This document shows, one piece after another, positions 14,413-27,003 of a stretch of 64,000 nucleotides of DNA. The notes under the pieces were generated by a model, which was not told the DNA's origin, did no database searches, and saw nothing but the letters and a program-made list of their open reading frames with translations. Source of the DNA: Arctopsyche grandis (Eukaryota > Arthropoda > Insecta > Trichoptera > Hydropsychidae); NCBI RefSeq assembly GCF_051622035.1, contig NC_135358.1:18386501-18450500 (forward strand). Reading direction: 5' to 3'. Each line of letters starts with the position of its first letter. The stretch's first letter is position 1. The translations under genes and the position numbers were made by a program.

Positions 14413-14923
14413 TCCTTGGTTCGTTCGTTCGTAGATCCGTGACGTCATCGAACAAATGATTCGATTTTTTTTTTCGATTCAATGGATTCAAAGTCCCCGC
14501 AGGGGGCGCAGCCCCATGGGGCCCCGCCGGGGGTGGCACAGAAGGGCAGTCCCATGGGGCCCCGAATGGGGCGCAGGGGGCGCAGTCGTCATTTTCGATT
14601 CATAGGCGCCAATTCGATTTATTTTTTAAAGAGCAAAGGCTCAGGGGGCGCCAAGGGTGAAGCCCTAGAAGGCAAAGGCTCAGGGGGGTGCCGAGGGCGA
14701 AGCCCTAGAAGGCAAAGGTTCAGGGGGTGCCGAAGGCGAAACCATAGATGGAAAAAGGCTCAGGGGTGCCGAGGGCGAAGCCATAGAAGGCAAAAAAATA
14801 AAAAACAAATAAAAAAACAATTTTTTTTTAAATATTTTTTTTAATAAAATGTTTACTATTAGATTAGTCATGTTTAAGCGGTTTATATTACAAATACCGA
14901 GCGAAGCTGGGTAATACAGCTAG
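14413..14923 (+). mobile_element. Helitron-like element (family 1) with GC-rich cargo
   Basis: Starts TCCTTGGTTCG directly after an A and ends GCTAG directly before a T, as expected for a Helitron inserted between A and T. Both ends match 53930-54114 (start 'ttggttcg', 'atccgtgacgt'; end 'ccgagcgaag'). Between them lies about 310 bases of GC-rich sequence, including a tandem repeat, absent from the other copies. Confidence 0.6.
14633..14789 (+). repeat. Minisatellite, about 39 bp x 4
   Basis: Four units of 39, 40, 39 and 39 bases, each with 'aaaggctcaggggg', 'gccgagggcgaagcc' and 'agaag' blocks. They are strongly GC-rich in an AT-rich window. The 120-codon open frame across them changes frame between units and is not a credible gene. 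Confidence 0.9.
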
Positions 14924-15023
14924 TCGTATATAAAATGGGATTTAAAATTTAAATTATATGTTACATTTTGTACTATTAAAATTGTATACATAGGTAGATC
15001 GTTGAGATGTATATAATTGGTTA

Positions 15024-15066
15024 AAAGAAGTAACAAATTAATCTCATATTAATTTGTTACTTCTTT
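15024..15066. repeat. Perfect 19-bp inverted repeat, 5-nt loop
   Basis: The arm 15024-15042 is the exact reverse complement of 15048-15066, with loop CTCAT. No element ends or gene are attached. Confidence 0.9.
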
Positions 15067-15540
15067 AATCTTTAATATTAATTTTATGTAAAAATAAATA
15101 TTAAAATAGTTAAAATAATAAAGTGTTTGTCTAATTCACAATTTTCAACATACAACCATCAAATTTAGAATGCTATTTTGTATTACCCCAATTAGACCGT
15201 AGACAAGTTTTGTTACTCTAGCTTAGAGCCTGATATAACATTTTTTTTTGAAAAAGTTCCGTTTTTCGGTTTATTTTAGCTTTCATTCACTCGAGTAACG
15301 CCAGGTACTTTGCCTGTCTTAAATATATTAAAACTATTATAGTACTTCGTGAAACATACAGCTGACTCATACATACATATATGTATAAAAAAACAAAAAA
15401 AGCTCCTCATAAATAAAATTCATCTATACCCGTGACCCTCGATTTACGTAGTAGATACCTCCTATGAAAACCCATGTTTTCCTTTCGATTTCAGACCATC
15501 ATTTTAATGAATGTAGATGGAATGAAATTAAAGCCATTTC

Positions 15541-15712
15541 TCATTTATTTATTTATTAATTTTTATATAGGCATACGCTATTATACATAAAATTTAAAAT
15601 TAGGACGCCAAAAGCCATACAAAATTTAAGATTAGAGCGCATTAAGGCGAAATTTTTTTCTAAGAGTGTTTAGAAAAAAATTGCCCGAGGGCGCCATTGG
15701 GTGTAAGGCCGG
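15541..15712 (-). mobile_element. hAT element terminal fragment
   Basis: The reverse complement begins CAGTGCCGGCCTTACAC and continues 'aatggcgccctcgg'. It is closely similar to the left end of the hAT remnant at 16213. No partner end was identified. Confidence 0.6.
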
Positions 15713-15884
15713 CACTGCATACACCCATTTTATTAACACGACATCTATTGTTAACATTGTATGTACATAAATAAATTTTCAAGAAGCAATGAAATGCAAT
15801 CCTAAAAACGCTATAAAATTTCCAAAATTTTATAAATTGATAACACAAAAAAAAAAAAAAATTAACGAAATGGAAACTAATCAA

Positions 15885-16200
15885 TGTTTACTAAGCTTGA
15901 CTCACTGAATTTGAATATGACAATAATTTGTGATGACTTGCTCTCTTTTAAAAAAAAGGCGTTTAAAAAAATGTGCAATTTTTCACAGATTTTTGTCTTT
16001 TGCAGTTTTTAATTCAAAATCTAGTAATGCTGTGCCAGAATTAAGTATTAATTAAGTAATTGGAAGTTAATTCGAACGGTACATTTTGATAAAATAAAAC
16101 AAATATTGAGATTGAAAACCAACTTTTATAAACGTGGTAAAGTAAATAATTAGCGACATTAGCTCAGAAAACCAAATATTGTATATTTTGAAACAAAAAT
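15885..16200 (+). repeat. AT-rich interspersed repeat, copy 3 (rearranged)
   Basis: 15885-16063 matches the middle of copies 1 and 2 ('gcttgactcactgaatt', 'aatctagtaatgctgtgcc'). The following 16064-16200 matches the 3' part of copy 1 in reverse orientation ('gattgaaaaccaac'), so this copy is internally inverted. Confidence 0.6.
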
Positions 16201-16212
16201 ATTACAATCTTA

Positions 16213-17507
16213 AACAGTGCCGGCCTTATACCCTATGGCGCCCTCGGACAATTTTTTTTCTATGCGCCCCTATAAAAAATATTAAAAAATAGGTCATACC
16301 ATCCTCCTTTTTCAGGCTTGGGACCGGCATAAAAGTGGTTAACAAGGTTTCCCAACCCCACTGGTAGAGTTAAAAATAAATAAAATTATGTTTCAGATGT
16401 GAACTTTCCGAGCTAGTTTTTTGGCAAAATCTTTAAATAAAGCTGAAAAATCAAGATTTTCAGTGATCATTTTCAATAGATTGAGTTCCCAAACTGGAAA
16501 GTCTATTTTGTATAATTGTATTTTGTATGACCAGGGATAAGTTTTAATTAATTTAATTAAAATTTAAATATATAATTAATTTAATTAATTTGGGTCAACC
16601 ACGCTAAAATTCGCATAGCAACCCAAATGTTCGGATATAATTCTTGTAAATGTTGTTTTATGAAATTTAATACAATGAGTGGATTAATTTTACCTTATTT
16701 GAAATATAGGCTTTTTAACTAATAAGTTCATTGAAAGTTCATTACTAATGATATCAGATTTTGAATTCGTGGTGAGCTTAATTTGAAGATCGGCACAGTA
16801 TTTACGAAGCTCGTTTCTGTCCGGTAGATTGTTCACAAAATACAAAAAACCCCACGTCTTTGAATATTCGTTCAACTGCTCGAATCTTTCTTTCATTGAC
16901 ACAAATGTTAAGGATTAAAAAACTTGACCTCTAACTATTTCTCAGGACAAATGATTAACTCGTTTTGTGTATTTTCATCAAATCAACGTTTCACTTTTTA
17001 ATCATTTAAATACCGATCTATTTGTAATTCCACTGCTAAATCTTTAGCTGAAATTTACCATTTTCGCTTCCCATAATGCTATTTTTTTAAGGAATATAAT
17101 TGCACGTGATCAGTTAGAATCGTCCAGCGATATATTGAAGCTGAAAATAGGGTAAACAATCTTTGGAGAATACCGAAAAAAGTTTGTGATGTTACAGAAG
17201 ATTTCTCTGCGTCATATAGCAAAAGATTTAAATTGTGGATGTCACAGTGAAATGTGAATTTTTTTTTTTTTGATAAGCATAGAATATAAGAGGGGATGCG
17301 CCTTCGCCCAATGAATAAAATTCTCGAGTACAAATGTTTGAACTTAGAACGTAGAGGCGCCTTTAGCACTCTGATCTAAAACTTTGTAGCGCCTTCGGCG
17401 ATCTAATTTTAATTTTTCAAGCGCCTTCGACGCATCAAGTGGCGCCCTAACTTGTTCAGCGCCTTCGGGTGCCACCCAACCCAGCTGCCCCCTAAAACCG
17501 GCATTTT
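16213..17507 (-). mobile_element. Decayed hAT DNA transposon
   Basis: The left end is CAGTGCCGGCCTTATAC and the right end contains CTAAAACCGGCA. Flanks share 6 of 8 bases (ATCTTAAA before 16213, TGCTTAAA after about 17507), compatible with an eroded 8-bp hAT duplication. The interior carries minus-strand transposase remnants. Confidence 0.65.
16690..17400 (-). pseudogene. hAT transposase remnant (ZMYM1/DUF4371-like)
   Basis: Minus-strand open segments at 17079-17369 and 16690-16902 resemble consecutive parts of the hAT transposase family annotated as zinc finger MYM-type protein 1-like. Examples are LNLLLYDAEKSSVTSQTFFG followed by a 'RLFTLFSAS' block, and in the second segment SMKERFEQLNEYSKTWGF. 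The region between contains several stops and frame changes with only weak remnants of the family. The coding sequence is broken and not functional. The family call rests on my recognition of motifs. Confidence 0.7.
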
Positions 17508-18934
17508 GCTTAAATTTTAATTGTATACAATGTTAAATAAACTTCAGCACATAGCATTTTCAAAAATTTCAAATCGTGTTTTAATTTTCCTCGTATTTTG
17601 ACCTTAACCTTCAGATAAAAAGCTCACACTGTGAAATAAAACGGAGGTTGCACTGACATTGACAATAGCCTAATTTTTAAAAATGTAAACAGAAGCCGTA
17701 TACATTTCAGTATAATTTGTGCATGAGGGTTTTGTCATTGTCATAATTATTAATTTTTATCAAATGATACATAATGAGAATGAAAAAAGACCGACCGACT
17801 AACGGCTTATTGGAGCGCCTTGAGCTAAATAAGCGTGTATCTTAGACGAAAAATCTGATATATGTAATATATTAAAAATTCACCTTGAAGATGATTTTGG
17901 ACGTATAGTCAGTTTCAGTCTTGGATTTCGTCAATGCGCTTAAGCTACATACATATCTATAGAAGATGCATTTGCTTGCCATTGAAAATAACCGAATCTG
18001 GAACGATTGGAGGTGTGGCATGCATCCGAATGCCATATTTAAACGACCTGATAACATTATCTGCTTCCTTGCCCAAGGTCTTGGAAATGTGATGAAACTT
18101 GAAGAGGCGCTATTATTTCGAAACTCTCGTTCAAACACACATGTGTAAATACAGGGATGCATTCTGTATTAATCTACCGTACCTACATTTGTACATTTGC
18201 ATTAATGCTCATCGAATGTCTTTGAATATACTAAATTTCGATATTAAACTCGAGCTTGAATTCTAAGGCTTACGAGATTTTTAATCTGTAGATCAGTTTA
18301 CATATAAGTAATTTCCAATTTCATGTGACTGTTATTATTAACATTTTACTCACACAATTATTCAATAATCATTTCTCAGGTTTATAAGTCACATCCTTGA
18401 AAAGACAATAGAAAATCTCGTGTTCTAGTTCATTATTGCTTGATCAAACATTTTGAATATTTTAATACACATTTATTATAAAAGATAATGTAATTTATGT
18501 TTGCTTTTGAGAGCGTCCTAGACATATTTTTTTATTTGAGTAATTAACCTTGTTATTTATATTTATAATATTACTTTAAACCAATGGTACATTGTCAATA
18601 GATTCTAAGAATGTTTATAAACCTACATATGTGTATATATGTTATGTGTTATGTGTATATGTGTTTATATTAATATAATTTATAACTATGTAGATTATTA
18701 AAATCAATTTTCAAGTACATGTTACATTATTAACTTGGCATTGCTGCAAACAGAAATTAAATAAACTTATTTTTTGATAATCATTTTTACAATTTTACAA
18801 TTATGAAATCCCGATATATAAAATAAAATAATACTTATTCTTGACATTATAATTTCATTGAGTCTGCAGATGAATTATCATTCTTTCCATGCATATGTAG
18901 GTCTCCTCTTTTTTTATTTTAGATTATTTTATGT
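17508..18934. other. No gene recognised
   Basis: Overlapping open frames on opposite strands at 17872-18162 show no known domain. I see no repeat family shared with the rest of the window. Confidence 0.4.
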
Positions 18935-18966
18935 GTCGTTGAAATATCAACGGGCACAATGCTTTT
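18935..18966 (+). mobile_element. Hairpin terminus of a Helitron-like family 2
   Basis: Reads 'cgttgaaatatcaacg' and then 'ggcacaatgc'. The same hairpin type occurs at 39013, 43304 and 43788; only the last has the clean CTAG|T end. Confidence 0.4.
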
Positions 18967-19114
18967 GCGCACATATTTTAGTTTAAAAGTTAGGTTTAGT
19001 TAAAAAACTATATTTTTAATAATTTTCAGCTGAAAAATGAATTCAATAATATTTTTAAAGATTGGTTTATTATTTTTGTACTCATATACATATCTATGTA
19101 TGTATATATATAAA

Positions 19115-19535
19115 TCAATGTTTGTCTGTTTGTCAGTCTGTCACGTATGCGTTCCTATACCATTCAACCGATTGCGATGAAACTTACAGGAGTTATTGTG
19201 TGTATGTTCGCAATGGTTTCTGTAAAAAAAATCGCCCAAAAACGGGAACGGAAACGATAAAAACGGGAATGAGCGGCATTGCAACGCAATAATTTCAAAT
19301 GTTTTCGCGTCGCCACTTGCGTTGTTAGGGTATAATAAACAAACAATTTAGTAATTTCAAATTTGTTCGCCGCATGTGTTTTTCCGACAAATTATCATTA
19401 CTGTAATTTAATTTGATTATTAAGTATTAATTTGAAACTGAAACATTCACTTATCAAAACACATCGAGAAACGGGAACGGGAACGGGAATTGCATGCATT
19501 ATTGTGGCAATGCAACGCATGACGGGTTCAGCTAG
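19115..19535 (+). mobile_element. Non-autonomous Helitron-like element (family 3)
   Basis: Begins TCAATGTTTGTCTG directly after an A and ends CAGCTAG directly before a T. The 5' part has 'cgttcctataccattcaacc' and 'gattgcgatgaaact', a signature I associate with widespread arthropod non-autonomous elements. GGAACGGGAACGGGAA-type runs lie inside. No Rep/helicase coding is present. Confidence 0.65.
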
Positions 19536-19545
19536 TGTGTATATA

Positions 19546-19996
19546 TTTTTTTATTTTATTTCATACCAGGAAGGCATTACAGGTAAACCCCAATGCGCCT
19601 TCCTGGCCAAATTACAAACAATACAGCATTTTTTATTATATAAGTCGCTAAATTACGAGACACTGACTTAAACTCGACAATTAACGAGACATCTATGAAT
19701 TGTACATACATTTTTATTGTAATATTTACATTAATCATACTCAAATAGTGGTGACATAGTGGGTAGGAAGGATTTTTAGCCAATTTTTAATCGGGAATCG
19801 TTTCAACAATGAAATCAGAGAAAATTGGCAAACTCTGATAGGAAACGATCAACCAGGAGTCACAAATCCTGGTCTGACCAGCAGCATTACAGATATACTC
19901 AGAAAAATTCTTTTCAATCGAGGTCAGCTCAAGGGATCGAACTCGGCGCCTCTCAGTGTTAAGCAGAAGCTTAACGACCGAGCCACGCTGCTGGCT
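19546..19996 (-). mobile_element. tRNA-derived SINE, full-length copy
   Basis: On the minus strand: a tRNA-like head with A-box-like TGGCTCGGTCGTTAAG and B-box-like GAGTTCGATCCC, then a conserved core around 'cctatcagagtttgccaa' and 'tctgatttcattgttgaaac', an AT-rich linker, a 41-nt 3' hairpin (19566-19606) and an ATAAAATAAA tail. Both flanks show TATATAT, a possible short target duplication in low-complexity sequence. Confidence 0.85.
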
Positions 19997-20485
19997 ATAT
20001 ATGTACTTATATATATTTGACTGTTAAATATGTTTCCAATATAATACATATGTACTTATTTGATGTTACATACAATACATATGTATGAATGCGGCAATGA
20101 TTTATTCATACGATTTTACAGTTGGTGTATTTATTTTTTCAGTGCTAGTTTTAAATAGGGGTAGCTTCATAGTGACGATGAAAATAACAGAGTGAAAGTT
20201 TAATTTAATTGTCTGGTTTCATAAAAGTCTAATTGGTCTTTTACCAACCTGCCAAATTTGTAACGATAAAAAGTTGACACACTTAAGTGAAGGGTCGTTG
20301 CATAAGATCGAATGATGCAAGAGTGCATCGGTGCAGATGTGCGGAAGGAGCAACTGATCGTCGTCGGACAGGTCTGGAAGTGCATGTGCAATATGCAGGA
20401 GGGCTCGTCCTCTGTAGAAAGCGGCCTCCAGCACGGCCGACCAACCGTCCTCGCCTTATCTCCGGCTCCCCCGCCTCTTCACAAC

Positions 20486-20492
20486 TATAAAA
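20486..20492 (+). promoter_or_regulatory. TATA box of protease gene A
   Basis: TATAAAA lies 74 bases upstream of the chosen ATG; an initiator-like 'atcattcg' lies about 30 bases downstream near 20518. Predicted from sequence only. Confidence 0.5.
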
Positions 20493-20559
20493 ATGCTTTT
20501 CTTCACGTTGACAAATATCATTCGAGTGTGGAGCACGCGCCGCTCCTGACCCAGACGCC

Positions 20560-23500
20560 ATGACAGGACGGCGGGGCTGGTTCGGGGGGGCGCTGCTACT
20601 GGGGCTGACGCTCATGGGGGTGCAAGCTGCACCATGGGACAATCCGATGCAATGTGGTAAACGAGACTTTCACTCATTAAAAAAAAAAACAATAATACAA
20701 CATATGCACTTAAAACATAGGGGTGGTTTTCAGTTTTTTAATGCCAAATAAATTTTTACTTTATTTTTTTGAAAAGTTGTACACATAAAATATTTAAATT
20801 TATTTTATAACAAAACAATTATTAACTTTGAGCAGGATGTGACATACATATAATAGTGATGTCAATTAAGCGATCTTTTACAATTTTTTACATACTTATT
20901 TTGAATATATAATATGCTTGCATAAATTCGTGCCCGATTTTCATTCATTTTTAACGGTAAACGGGCATGAACCTATACAACGGTCTTAACCAAAATTATA
21001 CATAAATTTTATGCCATGAATTTACTAAAGATACATTTAATTAAATTAAAGTTTATTTAAATTTGTCAAAAAGCAGATTAATATAAAAAAATACAAAATT
21101 TTCATTCGCATATCCTGAAAAACAAAGCAAACAATTCTGAAGTTGATTTTAATTGTTTGAAAGTTTAAATACAATTTATAATATGCATAGTATTGAGCCT
21201 TATAGAATAAATTTTTACGCCTATTCTTAATTTTTTTATGTAGAAAATTAAATAGTGATTGCGTACTGTAATTTTGGCTTGTAATGAATTTAAAATTGTT
21301 CAAAGTGTGTTTTGCTACTGTATTGATTATCCATGGAATTAAACAGGTTATGTATGAAAATTAGTCAAATTTGAATAGACTTAGATCGAATACAATGTGA
21401 TCGGGATTTTTTCTATGTGAGGAAGTCCTGCTTTGTTTCCATAAATGCAATCTACAATGCAACAAGTGTTGTGAAAAGAAGAAGATGTGGGTTCTCGATT
21501 ACTCAATGACGTCGATAATGGAGCGAAGGCCGCAAGTGCTCGATCATTGCGTGCACCGTGACAAGAATAAAGACAATTGTGCTGCTCTTACCTTGGATTA
21601 CTTCTGCTCTGTGACAATGGGTTACGAATATGACAAAAGATGGTTCAAACCATGCGGGTCTAAACCGCCAAGAGTCACAAATCACCACGTGCTACGAAAC
21701 AATCGATTCGCCTCGAGAACGATTTCCGTGACTAAATTCTACATATGTAGCATTTATGTAGGCGCACAATTCCAAATCACATAATTCCACTTATCACTGA
21801 AGAGTGTTTTCATGTCGAAAAACAAAAAGCCTATCACTGCGCAATTGCAATGAAACGCCCAATAATGTAAAGGTACAAACATATGTAAGTACCTGCCTGG
21901 AGTGTTTCGGAATTGTCGTTGCGTAATTACTTCGTAAATATTATTCACATGTGTACGATCGAGCACATTCGAGTCGTAAAGGGCATGATACAAATATGTA
22001 TATTTGCATGAAGAAAGTGAAAATTAAATATTTGTGCGGGAAAATTGCATTGACGAGATTGTATGCACGCGTTGCTCATTTTCCGTGACACGGTTAAAAC
22101 ATCACTGACATAATTCATCCGTCGAATGATATCGCATAATACTCGTTGCACGTTCTGTTTGATTTATCTGGAATAGATCTGACGTGACTACAACTCGATA
22201 CTCAACGAATTGAGTCAAATCAAAAGCAGCAATATATCAATTCATATATTTTCAAATTCATACTACGTAATATATTTATTTTTAAATTTGATATCAATTC
22301 ATTTATTTTCAACTTTATTTTCTGACTTTGATAACACATCAGGTATGTATATGTATATGTAATATGTGAGAGTCCAAGTGTTCACTCCAGTTCGTTCATA
22401 AACATACTAGTTTGTTCATACACTAACTATTGGTTTGAGTTCAAGCGCAAACAGTCAAAAGCTATTTTCAAATAGACTCACCAGGTGTCGCATGAAACTT
22501 TTAGCTGTCGAAACTTTGAGCTGTCAAAATCTTTTAGATGTCAAAACGCCAAGTATTTAAAAGGGAAATCCTATGGAAACCACAATACAATGTTGCTATA
22601 ATTCTCGATTCCACATATTTTTAAAATATTGCAACCCAAAGTAAGCATATACATATACATATATAGAGAATGGGACAAACGATTGAGAATACTAATAGTT
22701 TGTGCATAAACAAACTAGTTGTTATTTTGCGTACACTATAACTGGTCAGATTGGTTCGTGTATGAACAAACTAGCATGTTCATGAACAAACAAAATCTAC
22801 AATTGGACTGTAACATATATGTATGTACATATAAGATTTCATACAACATATGAGAGATTCATTTGCGTATTGATTTGTAAAAAACTTTTTATTCAAGATG
22901 AATTAGTGATAAAATGTTAAACTTTCAACCTCTAATTCAGTGAGTCTGCGATAAAAGATAAGTACAGACTTTCGTTTATATTTACGCGGTTGCTCGACAA
23001 GGCAACAACGTGAAAGTTTTAAAGGTTCGGATTAAATAATTTAACCCCCTAAATGAGCTTTACCAGAATCGAAATAAATTTCAATCTATTTTAAGGTCAG
23101 AAAAGGGTAGTTATAAATAATTGATATATGTATGTATTTACAAGCATATATGTATATATCGACTCGAATACATTTCATAAAGTTCGAGTCAAAATTTCAC
23201 GGTGTAATTTTCAACGCGTTATCGCCACGTTAAATTGAATGTAAAAATTATGCATATTCACAAAAAAAATGCATTTTTGAAGTGCAGATCGTTTGTTTTA
23301 ATGCGAACATGCGGGTGCAATTTTCAAGTTTGACCTTAGCAGTGATTAAATTTGAATAATGCATTGCGATACATATTGCATGATGAAATGTTAATATTGA
23401 GCGCAATACGATTACAGGTTGTGGAACGAGAATAATGAAAAGGGGGCGCGTTGTCGGTGGCGAAGAACTATCGAGGGGCGGAGCGCCTTGGTTAGTCGCA

Positions 23501-23938
23501 CTGGCTAGGGGGCGCAAACCCCACTGTGGGGCAGCGTTGATCTCTGGAATGCATTTGCTAACTGCAGCTCACTGTATTGATGGGTATAATATTTCATTTT
23601 ATACGATATGAACATATTTATTTACTAAAACTTTCATAATCTCAATTTTAATTATATCATCAGATTATCTGTGAAAGAAATGCGAGCTTGGTTAGGAGTT
23701 CATTCTTTAACTACTGCTGGCTTAACTATGGCAGCCAGAAGCCTATCTAGAAGTCAATTCTTGGGCGATGAAACTACAGGAGTTGTGGAACGATTCATCA
23801 GAAGGGCTTCACAGCATCCTGATTTTGATGCGTCAACATTCAGAAATGATATTGCTGTATTAGAGATGGAAGCTCCAGTCAAAGTTTCACCTGTACTTTA
23901 TCCCATTTGCTTGCCTGCCAATGGTAAGTTAATATATC

Positions 23939-24026
<88 letters not shown>

Positions 24027-25170
24027 AAATACAATACTTTCAGTCAAAGATTCATTTTAAATGATGATTTTAGACGTTGATGATTATGCTGATAAATTAG
24101 CCAGTGTTGCTGGATGGGGTCGTATTGGTGAAAATAAGCCTCCTTCTGATATACCTAGACAGGTAAGTGGCATCTTTTTAAAACACCTGTCCTATATTAA
24201 TTTAACTTTCATTGAAGTTATAATCAATTCTGATGAGAGAGGCTCGCACTTAAAATTAATTTTAGAGGTTATGTTTGTCTAATATACATATATAATATTG
24301 CTGTTGTGCTAAAAATCCTCTCCTATCAGCATTTTGAGTATGAAAATTTAAATGTAAATCAATGCAGAATATACATATGTATGTAGAATGATTTTACAAA
24401 CAGATTTTTGCGTGATGCAGGTAATGATCAACGTTTGGTCGAAGGATCAATGCATGACTTCAGGATATCCGAAAGCGCGTCTTCGGGGACCTATTTTGTG
24501 TGCCGGTAGCCCATCAGGTGGTTTCGATGCTTGCCAGGTTAATATTTTACAAATTCCGATGCACTGTTATTATGTATTTTCAATGGTTGATCTGTGATAA
24601 GTATTCTTCTATAACCTTGTGTTTCGGGTATAATTAATATGTCAACACATCCTTGACCCATCCTCGCTAAAAATCAACAAAACTTTCAAAATATTTAAAT
24701 AAGCATAGCATTTACGAGTGAATAAATACTTACATAAATGTATTTCATTGAAATTTCAGGGTGACAGTGGAGGTCCTTTAGTGATGAGAGGCGACTCCGG
24801 TGATATGGAAGTTATAGGTGAGTAAATGTTCGTTTTAGACGTTCAAGTTCTTAAGAGATATTTAACCTACCTACTTATCAGTTCCTTAAAAAAAATGCAT
24901 ACTTAAATGATGTTTTTAGTTAAACCACTACTTTCTCTGCAGAAACATTTACTAAGCTCTTATCGTATGCACTTTTATGTCAAGTGCACTCCAATCTGAA
25001 TTCGATATCTTCAATGCATTTGTATGTACTTTAAGAAAGTCTTATATATTTTTTCAGGGGTTGTTTCATGGGGTCGAGGATGTGCCAGACCCAATTTGCC
25101 AGGGGTGTACACTCGCGTTTCCGGTTACCTGCCTTTTGTCAAGAAAAGCATGTCGAATTTATGTCCCTAA
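20560..25170 (+). CDS. Gene A: secreted trypsin-like serine protease zymogen
   Basis: Seven exons: 20560-20656, 23418-23583, 23664-23923, 24074-24162, 24421-24537, 24760-24817, 25058-25170 (299 aa). All junctions are GT-AG and frame is kept. The start gives a signal peptide ([15 protein letters not shown]) and follows a TATA box. A short pro-segment holds two Cys, then R43|VVGG is the predicted activation cleavage. Triad: TAAHC (His84), FRNDIAVL (Asp), GDSGGP (Ser). FDACQ before it puts Asp at position 189, so cleavage after Arg/Lys is expected. It ends SNLCP. The pro-segment lacks the C-x-C-x-C-G pattern of genes B-E, so it belongs to another subgroup; no symbol is assigned. Intron 1 (2.8 kb) hosts a MITE and intron 3 a TA repeat. 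Probable role: extracellular proteolysis; substrate unknown. Confidence 0.87.
22391..22790 (-). mobile_element. MITE-like repeat, copy 2 (in gene A intron 1)
   Basis: Inverted termini of about 33 bases: 22391-22423 and the reverse complement of 22758-22790 both read 'gttcat(a/g)aacat(a/g)c' and then 'tagtttgttcatacac'. The interior repeats 'gctgtc(g)aaa' and 'gatgtcaaaa' motifs. It is homologous to 5384-5732 in opposite orientation. Confidence 0.75.
23942..24023. repeat. (TA)n microsatellite in gene A intron 3
   Basis: About 40 TA units fill more than half of a 150-bp intron, between the donor at 23924 and the acceptor ending 24073. Confidence 0.95.
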
Positions 25171-26072
25171 ATTATTGGGTCTCCGTTATTTTTTATTTAC
25201 AATGTCTTTCCAATTAAAATGTAAACACATTTGCATTCAATAATTGATGTGTGCGCTTTAACACGGCGCTACTTTTGCAACCTGAATATCAACTTTCAAT
25301 TTTGGATAGCGCATGAAGATACGAAATAAAAATGTACCTAAAGTCGCAAAGTGAAAAAAATACACTGCACATTCGATAAACATTGAGGTTTATGCAAATG
25401 CAGGTGTTTTATGCGTGAAAATTAGTATAAAGGTGTGTATTCTTTATTTAAAAAGCTGCGGCATTGATAATAATTGGCATATTTTAAACGTTTTATAAAC
25501 GTTCTGTTAATGTTACCATAAGTTATTTATTTTAGCGTTAATGTTATTTTTATATACATAAATCTAGTCCTAGAATAAGAATACAGTACAATGTGATGAT
25601 TTTGAATAGATTAATTAAATAGATACAATTATCAGATATTTCTTTGATTTACCAAACATATTTAGCACACCTAATTAGCAATTACATTGTATGTAGGTAA
25701 CGGTAAACGAATTATTGCGCAAATTCCTATCGCGCGCACGACAATGGTTGCCACAAAAATCGTGAATACGGAATATATGGCACTCAAGTTCTCGTAAGTA
25801 CAATATTTCACGTAGCAGCGATTGATGGAGTTTTTGGGTGACAGATGTTCCGTGATCGATATTTTAGTGACTTGCGTGAAATCACTCTTTGCAGAACAAT
25901 CACCGAACCAAATTAATTTCAAATCAACTCATAGATTAATTATAATCATCTGTTCCTGAAATAAATATTATCTGTAAAATAAAAAGTTTATTTCATTCAA
26001 ATGCATTCGATACAAACCAAGCAGTTATGTACATACAAACATATATGTACGTATGAAAAATATGTATGCATT
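25171..26072. other. 3' flank of gene A; no further gene seen
   Basis: AATAAA at about 25325 is a possible poly(A) signal. The 83-codon minus-strand frame at 25671-25922 is unrecognised. Confidence 0.45.
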
Positions 26073-27003
26073 AGGGTATTTGATTTCCCAGGATACGGGA
26101 CCCCGGGACATATAATACTTTCTTTTCAATTTAATTTATTTTTTATTAATATAAAATTTATCTATTTAAAAAAACAGTGTATCTATAAAATTGAAAAAAA
26201 ATATATATAAAAATAAATTTATTTGAAATAGCTTCTATTGTATGTACTAAAATATTTAAATGATAATCCGAAAGCCTACATATATCTAGATTTGGCACAA
26301 ATATTTCCAGCAATGGAAAAAGCTCTTTAACCACTTCATCGCCATAAGCGCACCGGTGCGTGCACCTTCGTATTTAAGGCTATGACTCGAAATTAATTTT
26401 GGTTTGACATCTAAAAATATCCTGCGTTATTAATGAAATTGAAAAAAGTCAATATTTTTTGTTAGTTTGTGATATATTCAAGAGGTAGTGTCAAGGGTTG
26501 GCACTAAACACATATAATACAATAATCGAATCGGTTTCTACTCGCGCGCGGTGATTAATTGATTAAATTTCGGTCGAAGTTAGTTTTATAGCTAAAAGGG
26601 TCGAAATCATTTTTTTTTTAATTATTTTCTCCTGTCATCATGTATAATTTAAAATTTATTTTTAAGTCGAGGCTAATTTTATTTACGTTATTTTGTAGTT
26701 TTATTTTATCTTTGATAACTTATTTAATTTTTCATTCATTGTCAAACACACAATTGTCTCATCTTTATTATAATCTATGTAAAAGTGTTTCTTCCATTGT
26801 GGAATCGTCAATATAAGAAGGATACACTCGTTTCATAATAGTTTTATAGTAGGATATGCATTCGCCTTTATTAAACCATTTATAGAACGTTTTGATTGAA
26901 ATATTATCCCGGGGAATCGAGATAAGAATTCCCGGGACACGGGACATAAAGAATTCCGTGACTTCCCAGGAATTTCTGTCTCGGGACGATCCTGGTAGAA
27001 ACC
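26073..27003. mobile_element. Probable DNA transposon fragment with CCCGGGA-rich ends
   Basis: The left end has 'cccaggatacgggacc' and 'ccgggaca'; the right end read inversely has 'accaggatcgtcccgagaca'. The intervening 0.8 kb is AT-rich without transposase. Paired, diverged inverted ends suggest a non-autonomous element; boundaries are approximate. Confidence 0.4.

Noticed and set aside
14482-14844. 120-codon Gly/Arg-rich frame
   Set aside because: It spans a minisatellite whose units shift frame, inside a Helitron-like element.
20219-20642. Several minus- and plus-strand frames around gene A exon 1
   Set aside because: They are shadows of a GC-rich promoter/exon region with no domain.
21485-21784. 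99-codon open frame in gene A intron 1
   Set aside because: No known motif, opposite-strand frames overlap it, and exon 1 joins exon 2 in frame without it.
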